A DNA stretch of 64,000 bases from Prorocentrum cordatum (GCA_963575745.1 CAUYUJ010003865.1:1-64000); one strand, 5' to 3'. Shown: positions 42,401 to 52,865, counted from the stretch's first letter. The notes: generated from the letters alone by a model not told the origin. Program-made: numbers and translations.

Positions 42401-45400
42401 TCCAGGACGTCTGGGTGAAGTCCAATGACCTCGGCCGATCGAGACCGCAGTTGGCGGGCTAGTCCAGCGCGTAGACAACGCCGGTTCACTTTAGAAAACT
42501 CGTCTGCGACATCCCGCTTCTCCGCAGGAGACAGGCGGTCGTCCAAGAGAGCAGCGAGTTTTACAGGGTAGTCGTCCGCGAAGGATGTCCTGTGTCGTGT
42601 CCAGGCAACCGCCGAAAGCGCAGCGCGCCGAAACTGCAAGGCTTTCACATTGCCCGACTCCGTCTTCAACCAGTCGATAACCTCGATGTCCGACCCGGAC
42701 TCCATCTTCGCAAGAACGCCGAGGACAACGGGCGACCTCAACAATCCAGCCCACGTCTGGATCGCAACTGTCAGCGGTGAAAAGCGCGGCGTGGCGACGT
42801 CGCAGTAAGGGGACCGCCTGGTCCGGATGATCACGTCCTCCGCGAGGGAGCTGAACAAGGTGGTCAACTTCAGGCTCGGGCATCCGATCACAAGGAGAGC
42901 GAACATGTCCACCAAGGAGGACCGCGAGCCGAGCAACTGCCTGAATCTCCGCAGCCTCGCACCCGTAACAGCGGACCAGTGGTTATCCAGTGCCAATTCC
43001 GAGGCTGGAATGGCCCGCTCTGCGCCGCCAGGGTCCATCTTCCCGGTGCCAATCTCGGCCAAGCGAAAGAGCAGCTTGTGAATTGCCATGCCAAATGTAA
43101 AAAAAGACATGGCTGGCACGCATTTCCCCCATCTGCTCATCACGGGTTGCGGAGGCTTCTGGTGGAGGACCACCGTGTACAGAGCATGATGAACTCGCTG
43201 CATGAGGTGCTGACGTCGGTCGGCGCGCGTTCTCCCCTTGCAGCACGTCCCATCGCTCCTGCAATGGTGGGTCGCCTCGCCGCCATGCCACCATGCTCCG
43301 TTGAACGTGCGTCTGAATTCCAGTAGTTGGGCCAGCCGCTGCTGCTCGATGCTCCCCCCCCCCCCCTGCTGCTCCAGGTCGAGCTCGTAATGCCTGCCAC
43401 CGTGGCGCCAGGTGAACGCCCATAGCTTGCACAAGAATTCAGAATACACCGCGGCGCTGCGAGGGGGCGGCTCATCCTCCTTCACTTCCACCTGGCCAGA
43501 GGAAAATTCAAAAAAACTGTGTCTGGGCGGCCAGGCTTCGGGTTTCGGTTTCGGCCTCGGGCTCGGCTTGGCTGTTTCAGGCTTCGCTTTGCCGACGCCG
43601 CCGCCGCCGCCGCCGCCGCGAAGATGCTTCCGTCGCCGTCGCTGCGCTGCTTTCCCCGCGCCCCCCTCCCGACCCCAGCCGCACCGATCCCCCTCCCTCT
43701 TCCGCCCCGCCCCCTCCCTCACTCCATCCTTCTCGCCGCCGTCGTCGTCGCCGTCGTCGTCGTCGTTGTCCTCATCCTTTGTCCGCCCCCCCCTGATCCC
43801 TCCCTCCCCCCCCCTCCCTCCCCCTGCAAGCGTAGGTCAGACGCGACACCCCTTCGGTAAACGGACAAGTAATCAGCGCAATGAGAAGGGGTGGGGGGAG
43901 GGGTTCGGTTAGGACGTCAGATATGACGCTAGCGCACCTAGCTTGCCCTTCTCCCCTCCCCCTCCTCCTCCGTCTTCCCCCTCCCTTTCCTCTTCCTCCT
44001 CCTCCTCCTCCTCCCCCTCCTCGTCCTCAAGTCGCCCTCCTCCTCCTCCTCCTCCTCCTCCTCCTCCTCCCTCCCCAAATGATAATCTCAGGAGGGGCGA
44101 TTTGTATTCGAGCCCTTGGAACCGTCAGTGCATAACGTGGAACTGCAGCGAGGAGCCGAACAAAATGTCCATTCGAGTTGACGAAGTTCGCTGCAGCGTA
44201 GATGTCATTGCTAAGCGATGCCCCGCCACAAAGAGCATGCATTGATAGGTACATGAGCTGGAGCTGGTGGTTGATGCAACGCAGGTGGTCCACTGATGGC
44301 CCTTTGGCCTCGGGGTCCGAATCATCATGCCCCCGTTCGTGGGCAACCAGTTTGATGTTCGAGGAAGCTGCATCGGTCACGTATACGTGGCTGCCAAAAC
44401 GCGCCATCCCCACAATCTCGGATATCAGCGTTGACGCTGTCTTGGTGACCGGGTGTGAGAACAGAGCTGCATGAATATCTTCGGCGGACGTGCTGACCAA
44501 TGGCATCGGCGGCGTGATGGGGTCATAGTACGTGATAGTCCCCCCATCCCCCCATGAAATCGCGAGGCGAACCTTCGAGACGCACGTCTCCCAGAACTCT
44601 GCAATGTGCATTTCTTTGCCACCCACCCGCAGAGGCACGGTGACCTTCACCTTGGTCTCGTCGAACTTCCGGAGAGTGCAAGCTGCGGTCGGTGGGAATT
44701 GCTTGCACTGCGAATGCAACTTAGCCAGCCACGCCAGTTGTTGGTGCGCCCACACGCTGGCCATGTACAAGTTGTTGGTGCGGATGGCGTAATCCGAACA
44801 TCTGTGGATGCGCCCAGCCCCCTTGGACCGCACCTCCTCCCCGTAAGCACTCTCGAGACGAATCGCGAGTGGCAGCCTGGTCTGCCCGACAGCTTTCACC
44901 TTCTTGATATAGGGTACGACGTGGGTGCCATGGTCCTTTTTGATGTTGCACTGGGAATCGGCCCGGGTAAAGTTTTTGACTTTCTTGGTAGTCAGCCGCA
45001 AACCACCACGCAGCACGTCAGACCGATTCACTGCCTCACAAAAGTTCGCCATGACCTGGCCAGCTTTGCTGTCGCGCTGTTGCCTGCCAGTCGATAGCTT
45101 GGTCAATCTAATCTTGAGCCTCCGCACAGTCTCCTTTCGGGCCGGGCGAAAGGGGGGGATAGCAAAGGGGCGGTTTGAAAATCAGCTTACGTAGCTGATT
45201 TTCCTGGCGCCGCAAGCGGCCATGCATCGAGGAACGGGCCCCTCGGTGGGGCCGAAACCAGCTGCGCGCAGGAGATTTCGTAACCCCCCCTTTCCCTATC
45301 CCCCCCCTTTCGTTCGGCCCGGTCCTTGCCGTCGCATGAACTCTCGCCCGCGGCCTGGGAGTTGGGCCCCGGCGTGGACGACGTAGATGAACTCCTGGGA

Positions 45401-45585
45401 TCGGCAACCGAACGGCCTGCCGCATTGACCGCGACTCTGGCCCTGGCCGCAGCGCTGGCCCGTGAGCCGCGGGCGGGCGGCGTGGCTGCCGTGGCCGCGC
45501 GGCCGCGGAGTCGGCGGCCATCAGGCGGCGCCGGCGCTGCCGGGGTCGTGGCAGGGCCCTCGAATATGCACAAGAAGTCTTCCAT
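39408..45585 (-). CDS. hAT-like transposase-derived protein, four exons
   Basis: Exons 45585-45325, 45133-44123, 43491-41839 and 40910-39408 give 1,475 residues; all three introns are phase 0. Start ATG 45585 (MEDFLCIFEGPATTPAAPAP). Exon 2 has a DDE-like pattern: TKVKVTVPLRVGGKEMHIAE, VYVTDAASSNIKLVAHE, then CINHQLQLMYLSMHAL, as in hAT transposases (an Asp on a strand followed by a C..H motif); tentative. Exon 3 has SRWGKCVPAMSFFTFGM, CLSFSVADIERRHARNRRL, and near its end an HMG-box-like stretch (ARRHWSAESPEVHAKFARI). Exon 4 has a Cys cluster (RCKGVCC, RYCEERI) and an acidic, Gln/Pro-rich tail. Splice sites: AAG|GA...AAAG|GAG, ACG|GTTCCA...GGCCAG|GTG, CTCAG|GTGGCC...CCGCAG|GCC. A host gene or a degenerate element is possible; no terminal repeats were seen. 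Confidence 0.65.
40971..41182. mobile_element. TAGATGGGGTC TIR element in intron 3
   Basis: 212 bp that begins TAGATGGGGTCAGAGCAGAT and ends with the inverted match of TAGATGGGGTCGGAGTAGAT. CTAG flanks both ends. The interior is built of GCATCGGCGATG-type palindromic motifs. It lies in the third intron of the hAT-like gene. Confidence 0.85.
41408..41575. mobile_element. GGTGGACA TIR element, copy 1
   Basis: About 165 bp bounded by GGTGGACAAACCTC and inverted GGTGGACAGACCTC. A related element is at 61808-61975. It lies in intron 3 of the hAT-like gene. Confidence 0.75.
41680..41825. repeat. GGA array in an intron
   Basis: GGA triplets with GAC and GCG interruptions, just 3' of exon 3 on the gene strand. 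Confidence 0.85.
43940..44080. repeat. TCC array in an intron
   Basis: TCC and CTCCCC tract in intron 2 of the hAT-like gene. Confidence 0.85.
45134..45324 (-). mobile_element. Introner-like element forming a 191-bp GA-AG intron
   Basis: The TCGGGCC-family element (45137-45322) has a 5-bp target duplication AAGGA on both sides (on the gene strand; 45323-45327 and 45132-45136). The splice sites fall at the same point of each duplication, AAG|GA, so donor GA and acceptor AAAG. Splicing joins SCDGK to ETVRRLK in phase 0. Confidence 0.88.
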
Positions 45586-45629
45586 CGCTAGAGAGCCAAA
45601 ACGCTGCTGAAAATAAAACGGCGAAGCCC

Positions 45630-45970
45630 CTAGGAGGTTTAAATGCGTTTTTTTTCAGCAGCTGCGCCACGCCGAGAAGATAGGGGGCGCGGGAATCGCC
45701 CCGAACGGCCTTTACGGCCCTGGCCCCTGGACTCCCAAATCACAAAAACAACAACGAAAAGGCGCCCGTCGTGATTTTCTCGCGACCAGGAGGGCCCCCT
45801 CTAGGCCACGTGCGTTTTTTCAGCAGCCGCGCCTCGTCCAAGAAAGTCGAGAGCTGGAGGCGCGGGAATCGCCCCGAACGGCCTTTCAAAGTCGAATGGC
45901 CCAGGCCACCGGACATCACACTCACAAAAAAAGCGAGCAACAAAAAGGCGCCCGTCGTGAGTTTCTAGGT
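45630..45970 (+). repeat. Tandem duplication of ~165 bp
   Basis: Two units, each with TGCGTTTTTTTTCAGCAGC or a close variant, GGCGCGGGAATCGCCCCGAA, CGGCCTTT and AAAGGCGCCCGTCGTGA. Confidence 0.8.
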
Positions 45971-46790
45971 TCGAACCATGGGGAATGTGCCCGCCCTTTT
46001 CCTCCTCCCTCCTCTCCCCTTCCCCATCGTCCCCCATCCTACCTCCCCCCCCCCCTCTTTACCGCATCTTGGCCAGCGACACGGCGACAGCGGCAAGCGA
46101 GTTTTTCCCTGCCTAGGCTCTGCCTAGAAGGGTTCTTACTCGGTTAGCTTAAAAGGCTGGGCAGTGGTCCTCGCCCCGAGCGGTTCCCCCGGCATCCGCC
46201 CCGCGGGTCCCCCAGTGACGCTCCCTTAGCTTAGCGTTGCTTATCTCATCTTAGCTTAGCTTATGTCATCTTAGCTTACCTTAGCTAGATGATGTTGATG
46301 TAGATGTGGATGTGGATGTAGCTGATGTTGATGTGGATGTAGATGCGGAAGTTTCACTTATTCAATTTCGCTGTTGATGTTGATGTGGATGTATATGCAA
46401 GAGTAGATGTTGATGTAGCTTTCGGTTTAGATATATATGTTGCTTTCCTAGATCCTCCAACTCCTAGGTAGGGTCGCACTGGATAATTTGGCCGCGCGAT
46501 TAGCCTTTAGCTTCCTTCGGAGGGCAAAAACAACCCTGGAGTGCCCTTTCAGGTCCTATGAGGTCCGAAGCTGGCTACAGAACGACCCCGAGAACCCACC
46601 CGTCTTCGACCCCGAAGACGAGGTCCGCAGACCTCAAGACCATCCCAGGATCGGTCGACCGAAAGGGGGCCCAAGACGACCCCAGGACACCCTTGACCCC
46701 AAGTCAAAGGGAAGGTTCAAGTCACGAGGTGGCCCCGGACGACCCCAGATGTCCGTGCGCCAGAACGTGTTGCGGATCGCCCCCAGGTGC
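45971..46790. other. No gene; TTAGCT and GATGTTGATGTAGAT repeats
   Basis: CTTAGCTTA units at 46220-46290 are followed by GATGTNGATGTRGATGT units to about 46440. The rest is unremarkable. Confidence 0.6.
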
Positions 46791-46945
46791 TGGTGTCAGG
46801 GCTGGTGTCGGCGCCTGCGTAGGCGACGGCGTTGGTGCCCGCGTAGGCGCAGGCGTTGGTGCTGGCGTCGGTGCTGGCGTCGGCGCAGGCGTAGGCGCCG
46901 GCGTCCATGCTGACGCCCGCGCTGGTGCAGGCGCTGGCGCAAACG
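46790..46945. repeat. GGTGCTGGCGTC array, short copy
   Basis: The same unit as 22395-22835. Confidence 0.8.
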
Positions 46946-46949
46946 CCAG

Positions 46950-47485
46950 ACCGAAACCTTGCGACCTCCCCCCCGTAATGGGACCCCCCGCATCCCTGGT
47001 CCAAGAAACTCTCTGGACGCCCCTGCAGAGGGTCTCCCGGGACTGCCAGACCTCCCGGACGTCCCTGCCAGGCCCAGCCAGCAGCCGAGCCGTTCGAGGG
47101 TGCCCGCGTGGCCCCGCGAGAGCCCCGAGCGGCCCCGCAGACCCACCAGACGCTCGAAGACAGCACAACAAAAATACCCCTAAGAGACCCTCTGAGCCCA
47201 CATGACCACCTTAACATTTCGGTTGATGTACAATGTACAACTGTTCGGTTCTTCGGTCCTCTCTGGGCGTCCGAGACCGCCCGAGAGGCCTCCAATATCA
47301 CCCCAAGACTAGCCGAAGAGGCGTCAAGACGGCCCAAGGGAGCCCCGATACAGCCCCACAGGCCCAAAGACGGTCCCAAGGTGGCCACAAGAAAGTTTCG
47401 AGGCGGCCCAAGGTGGCCCCAAGACGCTCCCCCAAAACGCTCCAAATCGGGACCCGGTCGTGGAGGGAAACAAGGAAGGGCAGGG
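46950..47485. other. No gene recognised
   Basis: Irregular CCCAAGACGGCCC-type low-complexity sequence, like 50025-50535. No supported exon. Confidence 0.4.
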
Positions 47486-47541
47486 CAGGAGGAGGAGGAG
47501 GAGGAGGAGGAGGAGGAGGAGGAGGAGGAGGAGGAGGAGGA
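47485..47541. repeat. GGA array
   Basis: Pure GGA triplets. Confidence 0.9.
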
Positions 47542-47599
47542 GGCATGCTGCCCCCAAGGAGCCTCGGCGCTTGAACCCGACTATGCCCGGGGGCCCCGT

Positions 47600-47870
47600 G
47601 GAGTGCGCGCTGCACCGCGCGGCACGGCGCGGAGCCCCTGGAGGTCAAGAGGGCACAAGACTGTGCTGCTGCTGTCCGACGGAGGGCCGGGAACTCATTG
47701 CACACGAGAACCAGCAGGCTCCGGGGCGAGCCTCCCACGACGCGCGCGCGCCGTGGCTCCGGCCCGAGAGCAGAGAGCACCAGCAGGAGCGGGAGGAGCG
47801 GAGGGTTCAGGGAGGCCTCGCCCAGAACGTGGCCCTGGAAGGCGTCGGGGAGCCGGCTGCTGCACTGTGA
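47600..47870 (+). CDS. Hypothetical plus-strand exon
   Basis: The function is not recognised. One plus frame ending TGA at 47868-47870 has GC-rich third positions and a non-repetitive helical look (GRELIAHENQQAPGRA, ESREHQQEREERRVQGG, ending EGVGEPAAAL). The minus strand is also open here with a Leu-rich frame, so strand and reality are uncertain. No splice sites were fixed. Confidence 0.22.
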
Positions 47871-48146
47871 TTCGTGGAGGGCGAGGCCCCGAGGCGTGCA
47901 GACCGCGGGAGGGCCCTCCCCGATGATGCCCGCGCGGGCCCAGTGTGGCCTCGCAGCTCCCCGCGCAGGAAAGGGAGGGGCGCGGGAGGGCGGGCGCCCC
48001 CCCCCCCCCGGGGAGGTGCCATCCCGTGCCCCGCCGCGCCCTCTTGGCGCCGTGCGGGAGGAGCGCGGGGGGGGGGAGGGCCGGGCCAGGAGAGGGAGGA
48101 CGACGATCGGCGACACCCTAGTTCAGAGTGGCCCTAGGTGCTCGCC

Positions 48147-48265
48147 GTCGCTCGGACGTCCATCCCTCGTGCATTTTTCGATGTCGTGCGTGCTGCTTTC
48201 GCGAAGTCATCCAGGATGCTCCTCCATGTTCCTCGCCGAGAAAAAATGCACACGTCCGAGCGATG
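48147..48265 (+). mobile_element. Short TIR element CGCTCGGAC, copy 2
   Basis: Perfect 11-bp ends CGCTCGGACGT and ACGTCCGAGCG. Homologous to 3521-3650 in the same orientation. Confidence 0.75.
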
Positions 48266-48477
48266 CCAAGGGTAAGAGCGACCTCTGGTACGCGACTTTC
48301 GGGGGCCGCGGGAAGGCCGAACTGCGGCGCGAAGGCCGCTGCTATCGCATCGCGCTCAGCCATCTGGGGATCCCAATGTGCCCGCACCAGAGGTCACCCC
48401 AACGAAAGGCCGCTCTTGCGTGCAGCCGAGACGAGGACGGGCACGTCACCAGGCACACCTGCTCCAGGAGAGCCGTT

Positions 48478-48632
48478 TGCCAGCCTGGAACATATCCCTA
48501 TCCCTATGCTGGGCATCTCCTCATCACGATGCCAATCTTAGGGATTCCCTTATTGTTGAGGGTCCACCCCTAAGATTCTCATCGCCTTTTGGCGTGTCAG
48601 TCATAGGGATAGGGATAAGTTCGCGGCTGGTA
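48478..48632. mobile_element. Foldback MITE-like element, copy 2
   Basis: Arms CCAGCCTGGAACATATCCCT and inverted CCAGCCGCGAACTTATCCCT; nearly the whole element is palindromic. Homologous to 3188-3347. Confidence 0.75.
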
Positions 48633-48779
48633 TGTCGTGTGCCGACGTCGGGGCGCACGAGCAGGAGGAGCGCCGGCAGAAGCGGCCACGGGAGAGGTGG
48701 AGCAGAGAGTGTGGGGGGGGAGGGCCGAAGGAGTGAAGCAGCCAGACGCAGCGCAGCAGCGATGACGAAACCCGAGGTG

Positions 48780-48880
48780 GAACGACTCGTCGCCGTCGCC
48801 GTCGCCGTCGTCGTCGCCGTCGCCACCGCCGCTGTTGCCGTCGCCGTCGCCGTCACTGCCGCCGTCGCGCCGCGCGTCGC

Positions 48881-48927
<47 letters not shown>

Positions 48928-48944
48928 TTGTCGTCGTTGTTCTT

Positions 48945-48992
<48 letters not shown>
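48780..48992. repeat. GTC/GCC trinucleotide array
   Basis: GTCGCC and GTC triplets. Poly-Asp/Val/Ser frames are open but not regarded as coding. Confidence 0.9.
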
Positions 48993-48994
<2 letters not shown>

Positions 48995-48999
48995 CTGGT

Positions 49000-50020
49000 G
49001 AGCGTTTTCTAGTTCGACGTTTCGGCAGTCGCTCAGAGCAGTGACACATGCTGAGGAAGGCGTGCCCTTTGCCGAACAAAGGGTGCGGACGCCATGGTGC
49101 GAACTACCAAGCCAGGCCCTCATGTATAGATGTGTGTGTGTGTGTGTGCGTAGTTGCCATGTCTGAGGCTCGATACGGACACAGCGCGCTTCCCTGCCAG
49201 TAGGAAACATGCCCACAGCCTTCGGAATCGCCGTTTCCTGTGAAAAAGGTGTACACGTCTTCCTAAGACTGGTCACCCATCAAGATTCACACTGTGTACG
49301 GAATCACCCACTACCAACTGCTTGCCTTACGGGTTGCAAATCCAAGCGCTACCAATGCATTCCCAATGCATCTCTTCATCGATTGACTCGTGTTGGCTGC
49401 AGAAGACAAGCCTTGCACACAATCGAGAATGGACCGGGCATGGCCAGTCCCCCTAGCATGATTGGCCCAGACGCTACCGTAACTCCGTTTTGCCTCTGCC
49501 GTGTTGTAAATCCTCGATTCGCAAGCATGCATCGGGGACGCTCCAGTGGTCTACCCCGCGTAGAAGCGTCACTGCTGATCTACCTCTGCTGCCTTCTCCC
49601 CGGGAGCCGTGTACCCGCCAGACTGGCACACACGCGCCAGCAGCGGTCCGATTCGAGCCCTCTTGTGAGCTCTTGGGGTTGTTGTCATCTTGGAGCCCCT
49701 TGGGCAATGGCAATCAGCTGCGCCCCCACTCGGATCGCGCAAAAAACTCACGGGAACGATTCATGTTGCCCAGGATAAAGGGGCCCTGGGACACACATCT
49801 CCGTCATTCGTTGGTCGTCGTCTCTGTCGTCCCCTTTCCCTACCTCCCCCTTTCCCTGGGCTCGTCGAAGCTCCTCCCTTTCCCATGGACCTCCTCAGCG
49901 CGCCAACCAAAGCGAAGTTGAGCAACGTCGTCATGGAGTCGAAGTGAAGCCCCTTCCCTCCGATCCCTTCCCCGACGGGGGGGGGGTTCAGGGGGGGGTG
50001 TCAGATACGACGCCCCCCTG
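49000..50020. other. Lower-GC region without a recognised gene
   Basis: Starts with a fragment of the GTGAGCGTTTT repeat, then a GT run (49133-49150) and about 350 bp of lower GC content. Open frames on both strands lack protein character. Confidence 0.4.
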
Positions 50021-50024
50021 GAGC

Positions 50025-50535
50025 CCAAAAAAGCCCCAAGACGGGCCAAGAGTACCCCAAGAGGCCCCAAAGACAGTCCAAGAGAACCCCGAATCGCCGA
50101 ACGATTTGTCCAAGACGCCTTGACGGCCTCCAGACGGCCCAAGAGGCCTGCAAAGCGCCCCAAGAGGCCTCCAGGAGCTTTCCTACGAGAGCCCCAAGAG
50201 GCAAAATTCATGGACTTCCCATACGTGTTTAAAAGATGTTGGCGTTCTTGCCTCTTCCGCTTCCCGATGCGCCAAGACGGCCCAAGAGGCCTCCAAGATC
50301 GCCCCGAGACGGCCCAAGAGGCTCCCAAGAGGGCCCCTTAACGGCCGAAGAGGGCCCCATGACGGCCCAAGACGACTCCAAGCAGGCCCAAGAGGCTCCA
50401 ATATTGCCCCAAGACAGCGCAGGAGAGCCCCAAGTTGCCCAGGAGGCCTCCAAGAGTGCTTCGAGACGGCGCAAGATGAGCCTTGGACGGCCCAAGACGG
50501 CCTCAAGAGAGCCCCCGGCTGTCCCAAGAAAGCCT
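50025..50535. repeat. Degenerate GGCCCAAGAGGCC minisatellite
   Basis: Irregular 12-16 bp units of CCAAGACGGCCCAAGAGGCC type. The same low-complexity motif occurs near 38530-38600 and 47300-47440. Confidence 0.65.
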
Positions 50536-50540
50536 CTGGC

Positions 50541-50760
50541 CTCCTCCTCTTCCTCCTCCTCCTCCTCCTCCTCCTCCTCCTCCTCCTCCTCCTCCTACCC
50601 CCCTATGCTCCCCCTCCTCCTGCTCTCCTTCCTCTGCCTCCTTCTCCTCCTCATGCTTCTCCTCCACATCCTTCTCCCCCCTCCTCCTCCCTCATCCACC
50701 TCCCCCACCCTTCCTTCACCTCCCACTCATCCTCCTCCCCCTGCCCCCCCCTCGTTTTCA
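50541..50760. repeat. TCC-rich tract
   Basis: TCC triplets grading into pyrimidine-rich sequence. Confidence 0.85.
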
Positions 50761-50811
50761 TCCTCGTCGTTCTCCGGGTCGGCGGCACTGGCCGTAAGGC
50801 CTTCGCACTAG

Positions 50812-50945
50812 ACACAAATAACAAGGATCCCCCATATTTGCCCATATGTGCTGGGTTTTTCTCTTCCCCCCCACTGCCCATATGTTTCCGTATTTTCCTG
50901 GGGGTCGACGATTACGTGTGTCTGTGTGTTTTTCCCCTCCTGACA
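50812..50945 (+). repeat. ACACACAGA...CCATATTTTC repeat, copy
   Basis: Shared with 60855-61005 (same strand) and 16125-16265 (reverse). Blocks include ATAACAAGGATCCCCCATAT, GTATTTTCCTGGGGGTCGAC and GTGTCTGTGTGTTTTTCCCC. Confidence 0.7.
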
Positions 50946-51109
50946 GGAGCCTTCCCAAGGCGTCTTGGCGGCAGGCCTCGAGGGCCGTATTTGAAACCGC
51001 CTTGGGCCGTCCTGGAGCGCTCCCGGGCTGCCGCGGAGCCCTGGGCCGTCGGGGAGGCCCCTTCGCGCCCTGGACCATCTTGGAGGGTGAGCGAGGAGGC
51101 GTACAGTCG

Positions 51110-51300
51110 GGGCGTTGACCTAAGGAACCCTAAATAAGGAACGAGGCCCCTTTTTCCCATAAGTTCAACCTCGATTTCCCATGGAAACCTCAGGAAAACC
51201 CGAGGCAAACTGTGAAACAATCAAGGAACACGGAGCCCCTCCCCAACGAAAAGGGTTCCTTCTTCAGGGCCCCGACTGTAACACCAATAACAAGAGCCAC
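51110..51300 (+). repeat. AAGGAACCC repeat, copy 2
   Basis: Homologous to 20127-20310 and roughly 80 percent identical by eye. Confidence 0.7.
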
Positions 51301-51724
51301 AGCCTCAGAGGGAGAAAGCATGTCCGACGAGAACGCGCACGGATCAATGGATTGGGGGAAGGAAGGTTGGAGCAACAGGCTATCGGACCCAGTGCTTCTC
51401 CCTACACACGCGACAGAACAATCAGTTTGGAGGGGGAGGAGAAAGATGAGGGCAACAGGTGAGCCCCTCAGAAAGCACTCCAGAACGTTTTCGTTGCTTC
51501 GTGCCCTCAGGCTCCCTATGCAGAGAACTCCTGCAAGAGTGCACACGGCTACGAACGGCAATCTGCGATGCAACAGGTCGTGCGGGACAGCGAATTGCGG
51601 CTTCGTGGCACTGGTGAAACAGCCACCTGCAACATATAAAAAAGTACGTGGAGCCGACGAAGCCGACCAGCAGAGGGCAAATACGGTGGCGAGGCACTCG
51701 GCACGGAGCTGGACGCTAACAGGC

Positions 51725-52643
51725 TCAGCTCCGTGGTGCTTCTAGCGCAGGGCTGTCAAAACCGCCACGCGGCGGCGGCGGTGGTGCCTCCAGTGCAGCG
51801 TGGCCGAAGCCGCCGCACGGCGGTGGTGGTGGCGGCTCGGCCGTACAGGCACGGACGCAGCCGAAGTTGAAATACGAAGAGTACCACGTCGGCACGGCGT
51901 TCCTCGGCGCCGGATCCTGGTAGATGAGCTTGCCTATAGGGGAAGAGTAAGCGGCATACACACAAACGCTCGGAGGTCCGCGCGAACGTGTCGGATCTGC
52001 GCTGGACCCTAAGGCGGCGCCTCTGGCGCCGCTCCTGAAACGCTCCGCGTGCCAGGGACGAGGGGGAGGAGGAGGAGGAGGAGGAGGAGGAGGAGGAGGA
52101 GGAGGAGGAGGAGGAGGAGGAGGAGGAGGAGGAGGGAGGGGGGGAGGAGAGGAGGACGGAGGAGGAGGAGGAGGAGGAGGAGGAGGAGGAGCAGGAAGAG
52201 CAGGAGGAGAAGGAGGAACAGGAGCAGGAGCAGGAACAGGAGCAGGAGGAGGAGGAGGAGGAGGAGGACGGGGGTCCAGCGTCCAGCGCAGATCCACGAA
52301 GTCCTCGCGGACCTCCGAAGACGTTCGTCTGCATCGACTTTGTCCTTCCTCGATCGCCGTCTGCATCGATGCCCCACGCTTCTGCTTCGTCCCTCCGGCC
52401 CGACGCGGGGGAGAGAGGCTGTTCTCCGTCATCCACCGCGTCCGCGCCAGGGGAGCGCCCCGCAATGGTGCACGCGTCGCGGAACTTCGGCCAAGGGTAT
52501 TTGCTTCTCGAGGATCCTGTTGGAGGCTTGGAAGCGGTCACCAGCACCCACACACGGGGCTGCCTCCGCGGGGGGAAGATGGTCTTGAACTCTGGTGCCA
52601 GCGGTAATCTTCCGGCCACCCAGGGAGCCCGAGGTGCGGGCAA
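51725..52643 (-). CDS. Protein of unknown function with C-terminal Pro/Gly repeats
   Basis: The function is not recognised. The last exon (51933-51725) encodes GKLIYQDPAPRNAVPTWYSS, then a Cys pair (CVRAC) and two repeats of the form EPPPPPPCGGFGHAALEAPP, ending LEAPRS. The preceding exon ends at 52313 and includes RVWVLVTASKPPTGSSRSKY and WPKFRDACTIAGRSPGAD. The intron 51934-52312 is GT-AG, phase 1: donor TTCGGAG|GTCCGC lies exactly in the terminal repeat of a hairpin element, and the acceptor is CCCCTATAG. Splicing keeps the frame and removes a GGA array. The upstream limit is unknown; the frame is open to 52643. Confidence 0.5.
51969..52320. mobile_element. Hairpin element CGGAGGTCCGCGCG, copy 2, in an intron
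   Basis: The ends are CGGAGGTCCGCGCGAACGTG (left) and an inverted CGGAGGTCCGCGAGGACTTC (right), each followed by GGATCTGCGCTGGA. A GGA array of about 200 bp has expanded inside. The element supplies the GT donor of the intron. Confidence 0.8.
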
Positions 52644-52865
52644 AACTTGTGTCCGTATCCACAGCAGCTTGGAGTCTCGGGCTCCCTTCCCCAGAAAGCC
52701 GAGGCGCCCTGGATATGCATAAAAATCTGGCCCCTACTGGAGGCTCGAACTTCATACAGATCCCGTGCGCCTCGGCCTTGCGGCGCCCCTTCCACGAAAG
52801 TCCGAGACGCCCTGGTAAAGATTGCCCGCACGAAGGTCACCACCATTTCCGAAATCGGGTCCTAG

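Noticed and set aside
49209-49778. 189-codon plus-strand frame in lower-GC DNA
   Set aside because: Codon use and composition differ from the supported exons, and no domain or splice context supports it.
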